Positions 45,430-54,479 of a DNA stretch of 64,000 bases are shown here, piece by piece (the first letter of the stretch is position 1; each line of letters starts with the position of its first letter). A program made the translations under genes and the position numbers. Source of the DNA: Planctomycetales bacterium (GTDB lineage: Bacteria; Planctomycetota; Planctomycetia; Isosphaerales; Isosphaeraceae); the NCBI GenBank assembly GCA_027449865.1, contig DAIDKV010000161.1, forward strand, positions 1-64,000, given 5' to 3'. The notes under the pieces are model-generated. The model was given only the letters and a program-made list of their open reading frames with translations. It was not told where the DNA came from and ran no database searches.

Positions 45430-47193
45430 TTATCGGGTCGGGACCGGTCTGGGGATTCCCAGGTTGGGCAGGCCGAGGGATTCGACGCTGGCGCCTGCGA
45501 CCAGTTGGTCATGGGCCGTCGCGCAAGCCTGCTTCCGCTGCAAACGCGTCGCCGGATCGTAGCGCAACCCCTGGGCATAGGTCCCGAAGTGGATACCCCA
45601 AAGGCAGAGATCTTTCCAGGCCGACCGGCCGATCCTGAATCGCTTGACGCATTCCGAAGGATCGATCGGCGGAGCAGCAACCTTCGACGACCAGCCGAAG
45701 GCCTGGCGATCGCGCAGTTTGCTCAGAACCGCCTGCGCCAGTGCGATCTGGCCGCGAAGCGAGGGGTGCATCGCGTCCTGGAACAGCTCATCGTCCAGAC
45801 GACCGTGCCTCCCGATCGCGTGCAACTCGGCCTGACCGTCGATCAGAATCGCTTCGTGCCGGCGTGCGACATCGCGACAAACATCCTGAAATTCGGAGGG
45901 ACATCGAACTGGATAGCCGTCGCGATCACGAGCCGCGATGAAGGCACGATACGAATCCTCACGAGATCCAGCGAGACTCAGCAAGACTCCTAGACGGTAA
46001 TAAGACTCGGCGAAACCGGGCTGTCGGGCGATCAGACCTCGATAGGCAACGATCGCTGAGGCGAGGTCAATCGACTCCAATCGGCGTGCCCGCATAAAAT
46101 CGCGTGCGAATTCTTCACGCTGGCCTCGCGGCGTCGAATGGGGTAGGAACGATCGGTTCGGCTCGAAGTCGGCGTCGTTCCCCGGTGGAACGATCACGAT
46201 AGCCAGGGCATGAATTCGGCTCGTGTAATCCAGGATGGCGTCGAGCCGGCGCCGGTAATCGGCGAGCAGGAGGTCGTGTTCCCTCGGTGTGAAGGCGGGC
46301 GCGTCAACCAGTTCGCGCCGGCCCGAGGGCGGAACTTCCAGCCGGCACCGCTCGATCGCCCGACGGATCAGCTCGCAGGTCGCCGAGAGAGCCTCGGCCG
46401 CGTCGAGTACCATACGCCAGGCAGCGGGTCGAAGATCATCATCATAGGGGACCGCAAGGCGCGACCCATTCAGCCGCGATCCAAACTCGTTATGTCCACA
46501 GTAGACGATCAGGAGGTCGGGCCGTCGCGGGATCATCGCCAGCCTTTGATGCTGCAATTCGAGTGTATCACCCGAATTCGCGAGCGTCTGAATCCGGACG
46601 CGACGCCCTGGGATTGCCTCTTCGAGCTTCCAGGCAACCATCTGCCCGATTGAGACCCAGGCGTGGTAAGGAACGCCCTGCGCACTTGACTCGCCCAGAA
46701 CCGCTAGCTCGATCGTCTGGTCGTCAGAGCGAGGCGGTAAGTTTTCTGGGAGCGTGACATCTTCCTTGGACAGCGGTGGCCAAAGCGTCTGAGAGTCGAC
46801 CTGCATGCCTCGGGAAAGCCCACCAACCGGAACCAGCGAGCCTCGCGACCGGGCCAGCCAGTGCGTGGAGACCAACTCGGCCAAAACCAGCCCAACCCCC
46901 GTCGAGGTGAGTACCAGTCCCGCCCGGAGTAACGCCGGCGGACATCGGCGGCGGGAAGCAAGTGCTCCTATCGTCGGTAGTCCAACCGCAATCACGACCA
47001 GCAGTATCACATATGCAAACTCAACCGCCATAAGGAACGACCAGGCGACCGCCCAGAATGGGGGTGTCTGGATCAGTTCCTCGAGGCTGGCGAGCAGGGC
47101 GCAGACGGCGATGGCGCTTGTCGTGGCGAGGACAGCTAGGGCGAGCAGGCGGCGGCTCGCCAGGCCGAGGATCCTGGGCCGATCGTCAGGCAT
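45430..47193 (-). CDS. Membrane-anchored SGNH/GDSL-like hydrolase
   Basis: 587 aa. Three membrane helices occupy residues 15-37, 47-72 and 89-110. The extracytoplasmic domain carries SGNH-family blocks: block I as AVLGESSAQG (nucleophile Ser169 or Ser170; Asp of GDS replaced by Glu), block III as YCGHNEFG (G-x-N-E), and block V as QDAMHPSLRG (Asp and His). A TPR-like insertion (about 370-420: AYRGLIARQPGFAESYYRLGVLLSLAG) sits inside the enzyme. The role may be an acyl-ester hydrolase or acyltransferase of the envelope. It is co-directional with the deaminase. Confidence 0.8.
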   Translation of the reverse strand: MPDDRPRILGLASRRLLALAVLATTSAIAVCALLASLEELIQTPPFWAVAWSFLMAVEFAYVILLVVIAVGLPTIGALASRRRCPPALLRAGLVLTSTGVGLVLAELVSTHWLARSRGSLVPVGGLSRGMQVDSQTLWPPLSKEDVTLPENLPPRSDDQTIELAVLGESSAQGVPYHAWVSIGQMVAWKLEEAIPGRRVRIQTLANSGDTLELQHQRLAMIPRRPDLLIVYCGHNEFGSRLNGSRLAVPYDDDLRPAAWRMVLDAAEALSATCELIRRAIERCRLEVPPSGRRELVDAPAFTPREHDLLLADYRRRLDAILDYTSRIHALAIVIVPPGNDADFEPNRSFLPHSTPRGQREEFARDFMRARRLESIDLASAIVAYRGLIARQPGFAESYYRLGVLLSLAGSREDSYRAFIAARDRDGYPVRCPSEFQDVCRDVARRHEAILIDGQAELHAIGRHGRLDDELFQDAMHPSLRGQIALAQAVLSKLRDRQAFGWSSKVAAPPIDPSECVKRFRIGRSAWKDLCLWGIHFGTYAQGLRYDPATRLQRKQACATAHDQLVAGASVESLGLPNLGIPRPVPTR

Positions 47194-47315
47194 CCGGCAT
47201 CGGCTCCCATTTGGGTCTGGATTGTGGTCGTTCGCTTCAATTCACTCCAGCGTACCATTATCATGATGAGAGAGTGACAGGGTGATTTGGTTCGAGAATC
47301 GATGGGAGGCCACCC

Positions 47316-48128
47316 ATGCGAATTCGGCCCGAGATTCTCTTGGCGGCCTGCCTGGCCGCCTCACTCCTTTTCGGAGCTACGGCGCTCGCCGAGGAAATTC
47401 CGATCGGCGTCCTGCGGGACTGGCTCTACCACGACAACCGAGGTCAGACGTACCTGAGTCGGGGCGAATATCAGAAGGCCGAGGAGCGGTTCCGAAATGC
47501 CATCGAGATTATTCGACCTTACTCGTTGGCGGACCAGCGGCTCCTGGCCAGCAGCTACACCAAGCTGGCACGCGTACTCTATCATCAGGGCCGTTACGCC
47601 GACGCCGAACCGCTGGCCACCTGGGCGCTGAAGGTGCGCGAGTCGAACCCAAAAGTCCGCGCCGATCTCGTCTTCCAAAGCCTCTACACACTCGCCCTGA
47701 TTCACATGGCCGAAGACCATTTCAACAAGGCCGAGATCCTCTTGCGCCGGGCACTGGAGATTCAGGAGCACGAGATCGGCCCGGGTCACGTGCAAACCGC
47801 CGCCACGATCGACGAGCTGGCGGGTGTCTGCGTCGAGCAACGGAAGTTCCACGACGCAGACCAGCTCTACCGCCGCGCCCTCCGGATCTACGAGCGGTTC
47901 GACCCCGATATGAACCCCGACCTTGCCGCCTGTGCCGATCACTACTCGGCGATGCTCGCGCGAATCGACCGAAAGGCCGATGCCGAGAAGTATCGATCGC
48001 AGGCCGCTCAGATCCGAGAGACCATCGCAACCAAAAAGTCTCGCCTCCTCGACACCCGACCAAGGCCGGAATTCCGGGTTGATACTCCGGCGCAAAAGTC
48101 GAGGGCTTCTGACTCGCCAAGACGATGA
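47316..48128 (+). CDS. Secreted TPR protein
   Basis: 270 aa from the ATG at 47316 (GGGAGG upstream) with a signal peptide (1-26, ALAEE). Residues 35-230 form TPR repeats of the kinesin-light-chain type: GQTYLSRGEYQKAEERFRNAIEI, LARVLYHQGRYADAEPLATWAL, HFNKAEILLRRALEIQE and KFHDADQLYRRALRIYE. The C-terminal 45 residues are basic and unstructured. It should be a periplasmic or surface adaptor. Divergent from the SGNH-like gene. Confidence 0.82.
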   Translation: MRIRPEILLAACLAASLLFGATALAEEIPIGVLRDWLYHDNRGQTYLSRGEYQKAEERFRNAIEIIRPYSLADQRLLASSYTKLARVLYHQGRYADAEPLATWALKVRESNPKVRADLVFQSLYTLALIHMAEDHFNKAEILLRRALEIQEHEIGPGHVQTAATIDELAGVCVEQRKFHDADQLYRRALRIYERFDPDMNPDLAACADHYSAMLARIDRKADAEKYRSQAAQIRETIATKKSRLLDTRPRPEFRVDTPAQKSRASDSPRR

Positions 48129-48427
48129 TTTCCTGGCGGATACGGCTCGCTCGCCGAGCCCAGGTTTCGAGGGGCAATTTCATGCATGATGGTTGAATTG
48201 CATCCATAAAAAATTTCTGAAGAAGGTCCGCCGCCGTCAAAGCAAGACTACACTCACGCAATGATAACCTTTAAGGGAGTGGTCCTGGAGGGAACTACCG
48301 CTTCTCGGGGCGAGGGGTTTTCGGATTCTTAAGGGCGAGGGCCTTGGAGGCCGATTCCGACGTTAGAATGGAGGGAAGGTTGAGAGGGGAGGCGGCGCCC
48401 GATTTGGCTGTGGAACGGGGACGGTTG

Positions 48428-50341
48428 ATGAAGCGGACCTTCGCCTTGGTAATGCTACTGGCCTCGCTGGGGGCATTGATCAAGCTGGCGGCCCGTTCGG
48501 GCGATCCGACGGACCAGGTTCTCGCTCGGCCAGTCACCACGGTGTCAGCCGGCAAATCGTCGGCCGTGGACGGGCCGAGGCCGCTGGTCGATCGGTATCG
48601 GGACGCCTCGCCGAGGGTCCGTGAGATGGTCGCCCGGCTGGTCGAGCGTTTCGGCCGGAACGCCGAGGCCATCGATCGGACCGACGGAGAGCGCGGGCTC
48701 GTCCTGCTCGACCGGCTGGACATGGAGGCGTTGGTTCTCTACGAAAAGTATCCGGCCGACTTTAGACGGCTGCGCGAGATTCTAGGGACCGACGCCGCGG
48801 CTGACCTTCTCCTCCACTGGCGCGAGTACTTCGGCCTGAAGCGAGGCGACGAGACAGACCGTGGCATCCTGATCGCGGAACTGGCGGCGCTCTCACCCTC
48901 GCAGCGTCGGGCCGCGGCGCGATTTCCGGCGGCCCTCCCGCTGATCCTGGCCGAGCCTGATGGTGTCGTCGCCTTGATCGATCGGCTGAAGGACGATCGC
49001 CGAGCCCGGACTGATGCATTGACCATCCTGGGTTTCATCAGCCTCGAAAAAGGTGCCGCCGAACTGAGATCGGCGCTCCGCACTCTGGAGCACTTTGGAC
49101 CGTCGGCGCTGGAGGCTTTTCGCGGACATGGATTGGAGGGCTTCGCCCTGGTCTGCCTGTACGGGCCGATTCTGGAGGCGATGGGCGATGCGATGCCGCT
49201 CGACCAGGCCCTAATCGTGCTCGCTGTCAACGCCGACCACATCGACGCGATGCTCCAGACCCAGCGTCCCGAGGCCGTGGCGGGTCACCTGCGACATGTG
49301 GTGGCAGCCGGTTTGGCCGAGACTGTGGGTGGAAGTCCTCGAGGATTGCGGTTGGTGGTCGAGCAAGGGGAGCCTGGTGAGCAGGCCCTCCGACGCGCCG
49401 GTCCGGACGCCGCTGATGTCGTCTTCGGCGACTTCGTCGACGCAACCCTCCGCCGACAGGCGACACTCGCTCTGGCCGAGCACGGGCCGATGGCGCTGGC
49501 GATCCTCGATAAGTACTCGATCGATCCCGACTTCCGCGAGGTGCTACGTAAGTATGGCGCGGCGGCGATCCCGCCGATCGCCCGCGCGGACGCCGGGCCC
49601 GAGACGATCGCGTTCCTTCAGTCGAAGGACCGCCGATCGTTCCGCGAGGCGGTCGCGCTTTCTGCGCTCTCGATGGCCGGCGAGAACGGTCAGGCAACCA
49701 TCCGAACGATCCGCGAAGCCGGATTGGAGCGGGTGGTGAGTCTGGACGACGGATCACTTTCGTACTATCAGTTCCTCCCGCTTTACGACGTGATCCACCT
49801 GAGCAACGTGATGCGGCAGGGATACGCTCCGACCTCTAGCGAGCTAACCTGGGCGATGATCGACGGCTGTTTCGCGATCGCCGACGTGCTGAGCCTCACG
49901 GCGATGCAGCCGGAAGGAGCGTTGGCGGCGGAAGCAGCACGGTCCGAGGTGAAGGCAGCGGCGCGAGTCGGTGTCAGGACGGCTGTCGAGGGGGCGTCAA
50001 CGGCGACAGAGCGGATGGCCCGGTGGTGGGCCATTCGATCAGCGGGGGGCGTGTACCAGGTCCTGCGTCGAATGCCCGAGGCGCTCCCACGGCTGAGCCT
50101 CGGCCAGCTCTCGGCGATGGCCGGGCCGCTGTGCGAGCGTGCCGGGATGCGGCTGACGAGCTGGCGGCCCGTCCGATTCCTCAAGGACGGTGCCGAGGTC
50201 GTCTTCCGTATCCCTCCCGAGCGGGGCCTGAAATACCTCTCGGCACAGATGGTCCAGGCGGGCGTCGGGGTGGTCGGGTTCCAGAAGATGGAGGAGCACC
50301 TCCGGAGCCGTCGGCCGAATCCCTCGGCGGGAGGCGAGTGA
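48428..50341 (+). CDS. Membrane-anchored helical-repeat protein, family not recognised
   Basis: 637 aa from the ATG at 48428; upstream codons look non-coding. Residues 1-22 are a signal peptide or anchor (MKRTFALVMLLASLGALIKLA). The rest is a helical solenoid built from degenerate units of a G-x-x-A-L-x-x-L-x-x-(Y/F) type, such as HFGPSALEAFRGHGLEGFAL and EHGPMALAILDKYS. The unit recurs in the neighbour at 50895-51875 (QLGPEGLSAVRVYG). There are no catalytic motifs. Position and paralogy tie it to the GTPase cluster (to 55163). The function is unknown; a scaffold in that complex is the simplest reading. Confidence 0.7.
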   Translation: MKRTFALVMLLASLGALIKLAARSGDPTDQVLARPVTTVSAGKSSAVDGPRPLVDRYRDASPRVREMVARLVERFGRNAEAIDRTDGERGLVLLDRLDMEALVLYEKYPADFRRLREILGTDAAADLLLHWREYFGLKRGDETDRGILIAELAALSPSQRRAAARFPAALPLILAEPDGVVALIDRLKDDRRARTDALTILGFISLEKGAAELRSALRTLEHFGPSALEAFRGHGLEGFALVCLYGPILEAMGDAMPLDQALIVLAVNADHIDAMLQTQRPEAVAGHLRHVVAAGLAETVGGSPRGLRLVVEQGEPGEQALRRAGPDAADVVFGDFVDATLRRQATLALAEHGPMALAILDKYSIDPDFREVLRKYGAAAIPPIARADAGPETIAFLQSKDRRSFREAVALSALSMAGENGQATIRTIREAGLERVVSLDDGSLSYYQFLPLYDVIHLSNVMRQGYAPTSSELTWAMIDGCFAIADVLSLTAMQPEGALAAEAARSEVKAAARVGVRTAVEGASTATERMARWWAIRSAGGVYQVLRRMPEALPRLSLGQLSAMAGPLCERAGMRLTSWRPVRFLKDGAEVVFRIPPERGLKYLSAQMVQAGVGVVGFQKMEEHLRSRRPNPSAGGE

Positions 50342-50342
50342 A

Positions 50343-50765
50343 TCAGGCGGCCGGGTCGATCTGGGGATCGTACAGCGGCTCGCGGTCGTCAACTTTGGGG
50401 CGCCTCTTCCGCTTCCGAATAGCCCGGGCCGCGAGGCCGATGAACAGCCCGATCGTGAGGTGGATCGATAGAAGAAAGGCAAGCGCGAAACCGAAGGACT
50501 CTGTATCGCGCACGGGGTCGTACAGACCCAGGACGAGCACGCCGAGCCCGTTGTTCTCCCGACTGACGAGGTGATAGGCAAACCAGGCTGCCAGTCCGCT
50601 CAGAGCGCAGGCAGTCGCAATGGTCCAGGCGTGGGCCATCTCTGAGGCGGGCTGGGGAATCCGGGCGATATTGATGGGGAGAATGATCGCGGCGGAGAAG
50701 AGGATCGCCAGCATTCGGATCGGGGTCTTCGGGTTTCCGTCGGCGATCTTCGCGTTCGTATCCAT
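50343..50765 (-). CDS. Small three-helix membrane protein
   Basis: 140 aa from the ATG at 50765. Three hydrophobic helices (about 17-34, 47-66, 91-114) and a basic C-terminal tail (RKRKRRPKVDDREP) are visible. The gene lies between two plus-strand members of the cluster and ends one base after the stop at 50341. A convincing promoter (50814-50842) precedes it, which supports a real gene; the same frame is open far upstream, where it is only a shadow of the next gene. Family not recognised. Confidence 0.65.
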   Translation of the reverse strand: MDTNAKIADGNPKTPIRMLAILFSAAIILPINIARIPQPASEMAHAWTIATACALSGLAAWFAYHLVSRENNGLGVLVLGLYDPVRDTESFGFALAFLLSIHLTIGLFIGLAARAIRKRKRRPKVDDREPLYDPQIDPAA

Positions 50766-50813
50766 CGGGCGAATCCCGGTCGGAAGAGATGGCTGGCGAT
50801 CGGCCTTCCCGGA

Positions 50814-50842
50814 ACTATATCGGAATGCAGCCGACGAATCAA
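50814..50842 (-). promoter_or_regulatory. Sigma-70-like promoter of the small membrane protein gene
   Basis: On the minus strand TTGATT is followed after exactly 17 bp by TATAGT, a good match to TTGACA-17-TATAAT. The expected transcript start is about 40 bp before the ATG at 50765. Confidence 0.6.
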
Positions 50843-50894
50843 TGAGTGGGATGAATGGATACGGTCTAGGGCGGGGAAACGAGGGCCAGGACAA

Positions 50895-51875
50895 ATGAAC
50901 GGGAAACTCCGAGGTCGGACCGTCGGGACCGTCGCGGTGGCGATGCTGGCGGTCGCGACACTGACCGCGCCGGCGCTGGCGGGGAAGGTCGCCTGGCTCG
51001 ACGACCTGATGCAGCAGGTCATCGCCGAGGCCAGAGCGGGCGGCAAGAACGTCGCCCGCGAGATCAGCGGCGATGGCGCCAGCGCGGGGGGGCGCCGGCT
51101 CTTCCCCAGGCTCAACGCCAACGAGACACTCGAACGACTCGCCCGCCAGGGCGACGATCTCACCCTCGCTGGCCGAGAGGCCGAGCGACCGGCCGAGGCC
51201 CTGCTGGAGTCGCGGTTCTCCCGTCTGATGCAGCGCGACCCGCAGGCCATTCAGACCTTTTCGGGGCTTCCGATCGCGGAGAAGCGGTTGGTGGTCGAGC
51301 TGGGCGAGACGGCGCAAAAGCTGGCGCGACGGTATCCGGAGAACGCCGAGGCGATGGTCCGACAACTCGGGCCTGAGGGCCTTTCGGCTGTCCGGGTCTA
51401 CGGAGACGACGTCGCCGAGGTACTGGCGAGGGAAGGTCCGGAGAGTCTCGGCGTTTTGCGCAGGACGGGTCGGGCCGGCTGGTCGTTCTTCACGGGAACC
51501 GTCCTGCCGCACAAAAAGAAACTGGCCGCCGCTGGCGTGCTTGCCGCATTCCTGGCTGATCCCGAGAAGTTCATCGATTACGCGGGCCAGGCAACCGACT
51601 ACGCCGTTCGCGAGTTCGGCCGGGCGGGAATCCAACTGACTGCGGCGGTCGCCGAGGGCGCGGCTCGGGGAATGGAGAGCACCATCGGCGAGGCGCTCGC
51701 GGCTTATGGGCTGAACGTGCCGGTCCTGCGGTATTTCGGGATGGCCGCGGCCGGAATGGTCGTTCTGATCTCGTTCCTGGTGGTGGTCGGGCTGCCGGTG
51801 CGATGGATGTTCCGGCCGATCGTAGGACCGCTCCGGTGGGCGAATTCACTACGGAAGGCCGGGCGGATCGCCTGA
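50895..51875 (+). CDS. Secreted/membrane helical-repeat protein, paralogue of the gene at 48428
   Basis: 326 aa. Signal peptide at 1-29 (ALAGK). The central part (75-200) contains the same repeat logic as the 48428 product, for example RRYPENAEAMVRQLGPEGLSAVRVYGDDVAEVLAREGPESLG and a matching GxEALxxL unit. A hydrophobic stretch (205-222) and a C-terminal membrane helix (281-301) follow, with a short basic tail inside. The topology suggests an anchored protein with an extracytoplasmic helical domain. It lies 202 bp upstream of the GTPase gene, in the same direction. No catalytic motif. Confidence 0.7.
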   Translation: MNGKLRGRTVGTVAVAMLAVATLTAPALAGKVAWLDDLMQQVIAEARAGGKNVAREISGDGASAGGRRLFPRLNANETLERLARQGDDLTLAGREAERPAEALLESRFSRLMQRDPQAIQTFSGLPIAEKRLVVELGETAQKLARRYPENAEAMVRQLGPEGLSAVRVYGDDVAEVLAREGPESLGVLRRTGRAGWSFFTGTVLPHKKKLAAAGVLAAFLADPEKFIDYAGQATDYAVREFGRAGIQLTAAVAEGAARGMESTIGEALAAYGLNVPVLRYFGMAAAGMVVLISFLVVVGLPVRWMFRPIVGPLRWANSLRKAGRIA

Positions 51876-52077
51876 TTGACCCACGGTTAAGGAGGACGAA
51901 CGCTCGGAGATTCAACAGGCACTCAGGTCGTCGGGGATCGACAAAGACTTCACGGACGCGAAAAATGCCGTGAGATGGGTTCGATCCCGGCCGGCTCCCT
52001 GACGATCTTAGAAGGGACCGATCCGGACGCGGGCGGCGGCCGGACGAGGAGGCGGGGTCACTTTTCGGGGCGACAGG

Positions 52078-54438
52078 ATGAGCAATCGCCGGACAAATCC
52101 ACTGGATGACCTGGAGGCACGACTTTCACGTCCGCTGAAGGTCGCGCTGTTCGGCCACCGAAACGTCGGCAAAACGACCCTGCTGGCGATGTTCTATCGA
52201 CAGGCGTCGAGCGGCCAGGTTCCTGGTCTTCGACTCGCCGCCGCCGATCCCCGCACCGCGGAATACCTCGCCGAAAAAATCGCCCAGATCGAATCCGGCC
52301 AGCCAATGGCAGGCTCGCTCGCCGAGACCGAACTGAACCTCAGGCTCTATCACGGACCGGCCCGATTCAACCTGATCGTCAAGGATTACCAGGGCGAGCA
52401 CGTCACACTCGGCTCGGACGAACCTATTCACGCGTTCTTCGACGGCTGTGACGCCGTCTTCCTCTGCCTCGACCCGGACGGTCCCTCCGATCCCGTCGAG
52501 CGACGGCGACGTCAGCAGGAGATCGAAAACCTGCTGGAGCGGTACATCGAGCGATCCGATGACGCTCGGGCCGATCGTCCGGTGGCGCTGCTCCTGACCA
52601 AGTTCGACCGCGTGATGGAGCAGGGGACTTCGGACCTCGATTCGGAGGCGGATCCCGAGATTTCCGACTCGATGGTCGAGCGGATTGTCGACCATCATTA
52701 CGGGATGACACGACACGCCCTGGCGGCACACGCGCCCGAGGGGGCGATCTTCGGTGTGAGCTCGTTCGGACCGGGCGCCCAGGGGAATCGTCCGCCCTCG
52801 ATTCTACGACCGATCGGACTGGAAGGTCCGCTCTCCTGGCTCGCCGAACAACTGGAGTCGCGCGATCGCGCGGCGATGGTGGCCGCCTGGGAGCGCGGCT
52901 CACGCGACATCGGGCGGCTAGGTCGGGTGGTCGGGGCTTACGAGCGGCGGTATCCGCGATCAAATCGGTCGTACGAGTTCCGGGACGGACTCACGGCGAT
53001 GATCCGTCGTCGACGACGCGGACGACTCTATCGGCTGGCCGGCGGGATCGTCCTCCTCGCAGGGTTGGCGGCCGGCTACGACGCCATCGGATTCCGGCAA
53101 GCGACTGCCTTCGAGCACTCGCCCGAGGCGGCCGCGCCGGCGATCGCTCGGCGATGGTCCGACCTGATGGAATGGCACCCGTCCCTGGGGATCTTCTGGC
53201 CAGGCCTCGAGCGCCAGGCCCGGCTCAAGAAGGCTGAATGGCAGGTCAAGGCCGCGGGAGTGCAGGTCGCCAACGGAACCGCCGCCCCCGACCTGCCAAA
53301 GCGTCTCGACAGCCTGAAGGACCAGTCGCCGCGTCTTGCACCGGCGATCCGAGAGGTCGAGCAGGCGCAGCAACGCGCCCGCCACGATCGCCGCTGGAAA
53401 GAGGTCGAGGGCGAGGCAAGGTCGCTGGCCTCGGTCGACGACCCCACCACCGGACTGGCCGCCATCGATGGCTTTCTTCGCGAGTTCCCCGACAGCTCGA
53501 AACGCATCGATGCCCTCTCGATCGCCCAGGAACTGAAGCAGGCCCTGAACGCTCGTCGATTCGCCCAGGATCAGCAGTTCGTCGACGACCTGGTACGCTC
53601 CGAGGCGATGCCTGGTATGTCGCTGGAAGATCTGATCGAACGCGCCCGCCAGTTCCTCACCGATCATCCCGAGAGTCCGGCGCTTGATGCCGTCAAGGCG
53701 CGGCTGGATGACTACCTCCGCCGACTCGACGAGCAGGATATCGCGAAGGCTCGCGATTACTCGCGGCAATATCCGTCACGGTTCGCGGCCCGCATGGAGC
53801 GCTACCAGGATTATCTGAAGGCGCATCAAACAGGGGGACGCTTTCTAAGCGAGGCGATCGAGGCACGTGACCGGATTCTCGGAGAATGGGACATCTACGC
53901 CTATCGCCAGGCCTTCGATCATCTGGCCGCCCACCCGGATGACATCGCCGAGGTCGCCCGGCGACTTCGCGACTACCAGCGCGATCATCCGGACGGCCGG
54001 TTCGCCTCCGTCACGAAAAAATATCTCGACTGGTGGGAAAAGGTTTCCGTGCCGGGACAGTACAGGATCACTTTGCGCCGAGGCGAAGTCGAGCCGACAG
54101 TCGGCAAGTACCTCTCGGGCGACGGTCCCGACCTGGGCGTCGTGATCGAAGTTGCGGGAACGACGTATGGGCCCTCGCCGGTGATTCGCGACACGAGGCG
54201 ACCCATCTGGGATTATGCGTATCCGCAGCCGATCACCTGGAAGGTGGGCGATCCCATCACAATCCGGCTCGTCGACTATGACTGGACAGCCACCGACGTG
54301 TACGTCCTGACCAGCCGACCCGGCGACCCACTGGCGATTCGGCTCCTCTCGGGGACGATCAAGCCGTCGAAGGGAGGAAAGACCACGCTCGTCTTCGCCT
54401 CGGATTTCGCGATGCCAGATCTGTCACCGCCGGAGTAA
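52078..54438 (+). CDS. Membrane-anchored TRAFAC-like GTPase with helical repeat and C2-like domain
   Basis: 786 aa. Residues 18-275 are a P-loop GTPase: G1 GHRNVGKT at 26-33, switch II DYQGE at 103-107 (D-x-x-G), G4 TKFD at 174-177 and a probable G5 VSSFG at 227-231. The DxxGE switch and the layout resemble the DO-GTPase families found in computational surveys. After a basic patch comes a membrane helix (318-335). Residues 345-650 are helical and BamD/TPR-like (YRQAFDHLAAHPDDIAEVARRLRDYQRDHP). The last 125 residues form a C2-like beta sandwich (VVIEVAGTTYGPS, then RRPIWDYAYP and IRLVDYDW). It lies just before a GAP1-like gene. Function unknown; inferred as the core of a membrane GTPase system. 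Confidence 0.8.
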   Translation: MSNRRTNPLDDLEARLSRPLKVALFGHRNVGKTTLLAMFYRQASSGQVPGLRLAAADPRTAEYLAEKIAQIESGQPMAGSLAETELNLRLYHGPARFNLIVKDYQGEHVTLGSDEPIHAFFDGCDAVFLCLDPDGPSDPVERRRRQQEIENLLERYIERSDDARADRPVALLLTKFDRVMEQGTSDLDSEADPEISDSMVERIVDHHYGMTRHALAAHAPEGAIFGVSSFGPGAQGNRPPSILRPIGLEGPLSWLAEQLESRDRAAMVAAWERGSRDIGRLGRVVGAYERRYPRSNRSYEFRDGLTAMIRRRRRGRLYRLAGGIVLLAGLAAGYDAIGFRQATAFEHSPEAAAPAIARRWSDLMEWHPSLGIFWPGLERQARLKKAEWQVKAAGVQVANGTAAPDLPKRLDSLKDQSPRLAPAIREVEQAQQRARHDRRWKEVEGEARSLASVDDPTTGLAAIDGFLREFPDSSKRIDALSIAQELKQALNARRFAQDQQFVDDLVRSEAMPGMSLEDLIERARQFLTDHPESPALDAVKARLDDYLRRLDEQDIAKARDYSRQYPSRFAARMERYQDYLKAHQTGGRFLSEAIEARDRILGEWDIYAYRQAFDHLAAHPDDIAEVARRLRDYQRDHPDGRFASVTKKYLDWWEKVSVPGQYRITLRRGEVEPTVGKYLSGDGPDLGVVIEVAGTTYGPSPVIRDTRRPIWDYAYPQPITWKVGDPITIRLVDYDWTATDVYVLTSRPGDPLAIRLLSGTIKPSKGGKTTLVFASDFAMPDLSPPE

Positions 54439-54479
54439 GGGAATCGGCTCCCGGATCCGCCGATCACGGAGACGCCTCA

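Noticed and set aside
50766-51635. Long upstream extension of the minus-strand frame that ends at 50343
   Set aside because: It is antisense to the signal-peptide protein at 50895; only the part after the ATG at 50765 has membrane-protein character and a promoter.
51930-52010. GGTTCGATCCC, a T-loop-like sequence at about 51,978-51,988
   Set aside because: The flanking bases do not form a five-pair T stem or an acceptor stem, so it is not a tRNA.
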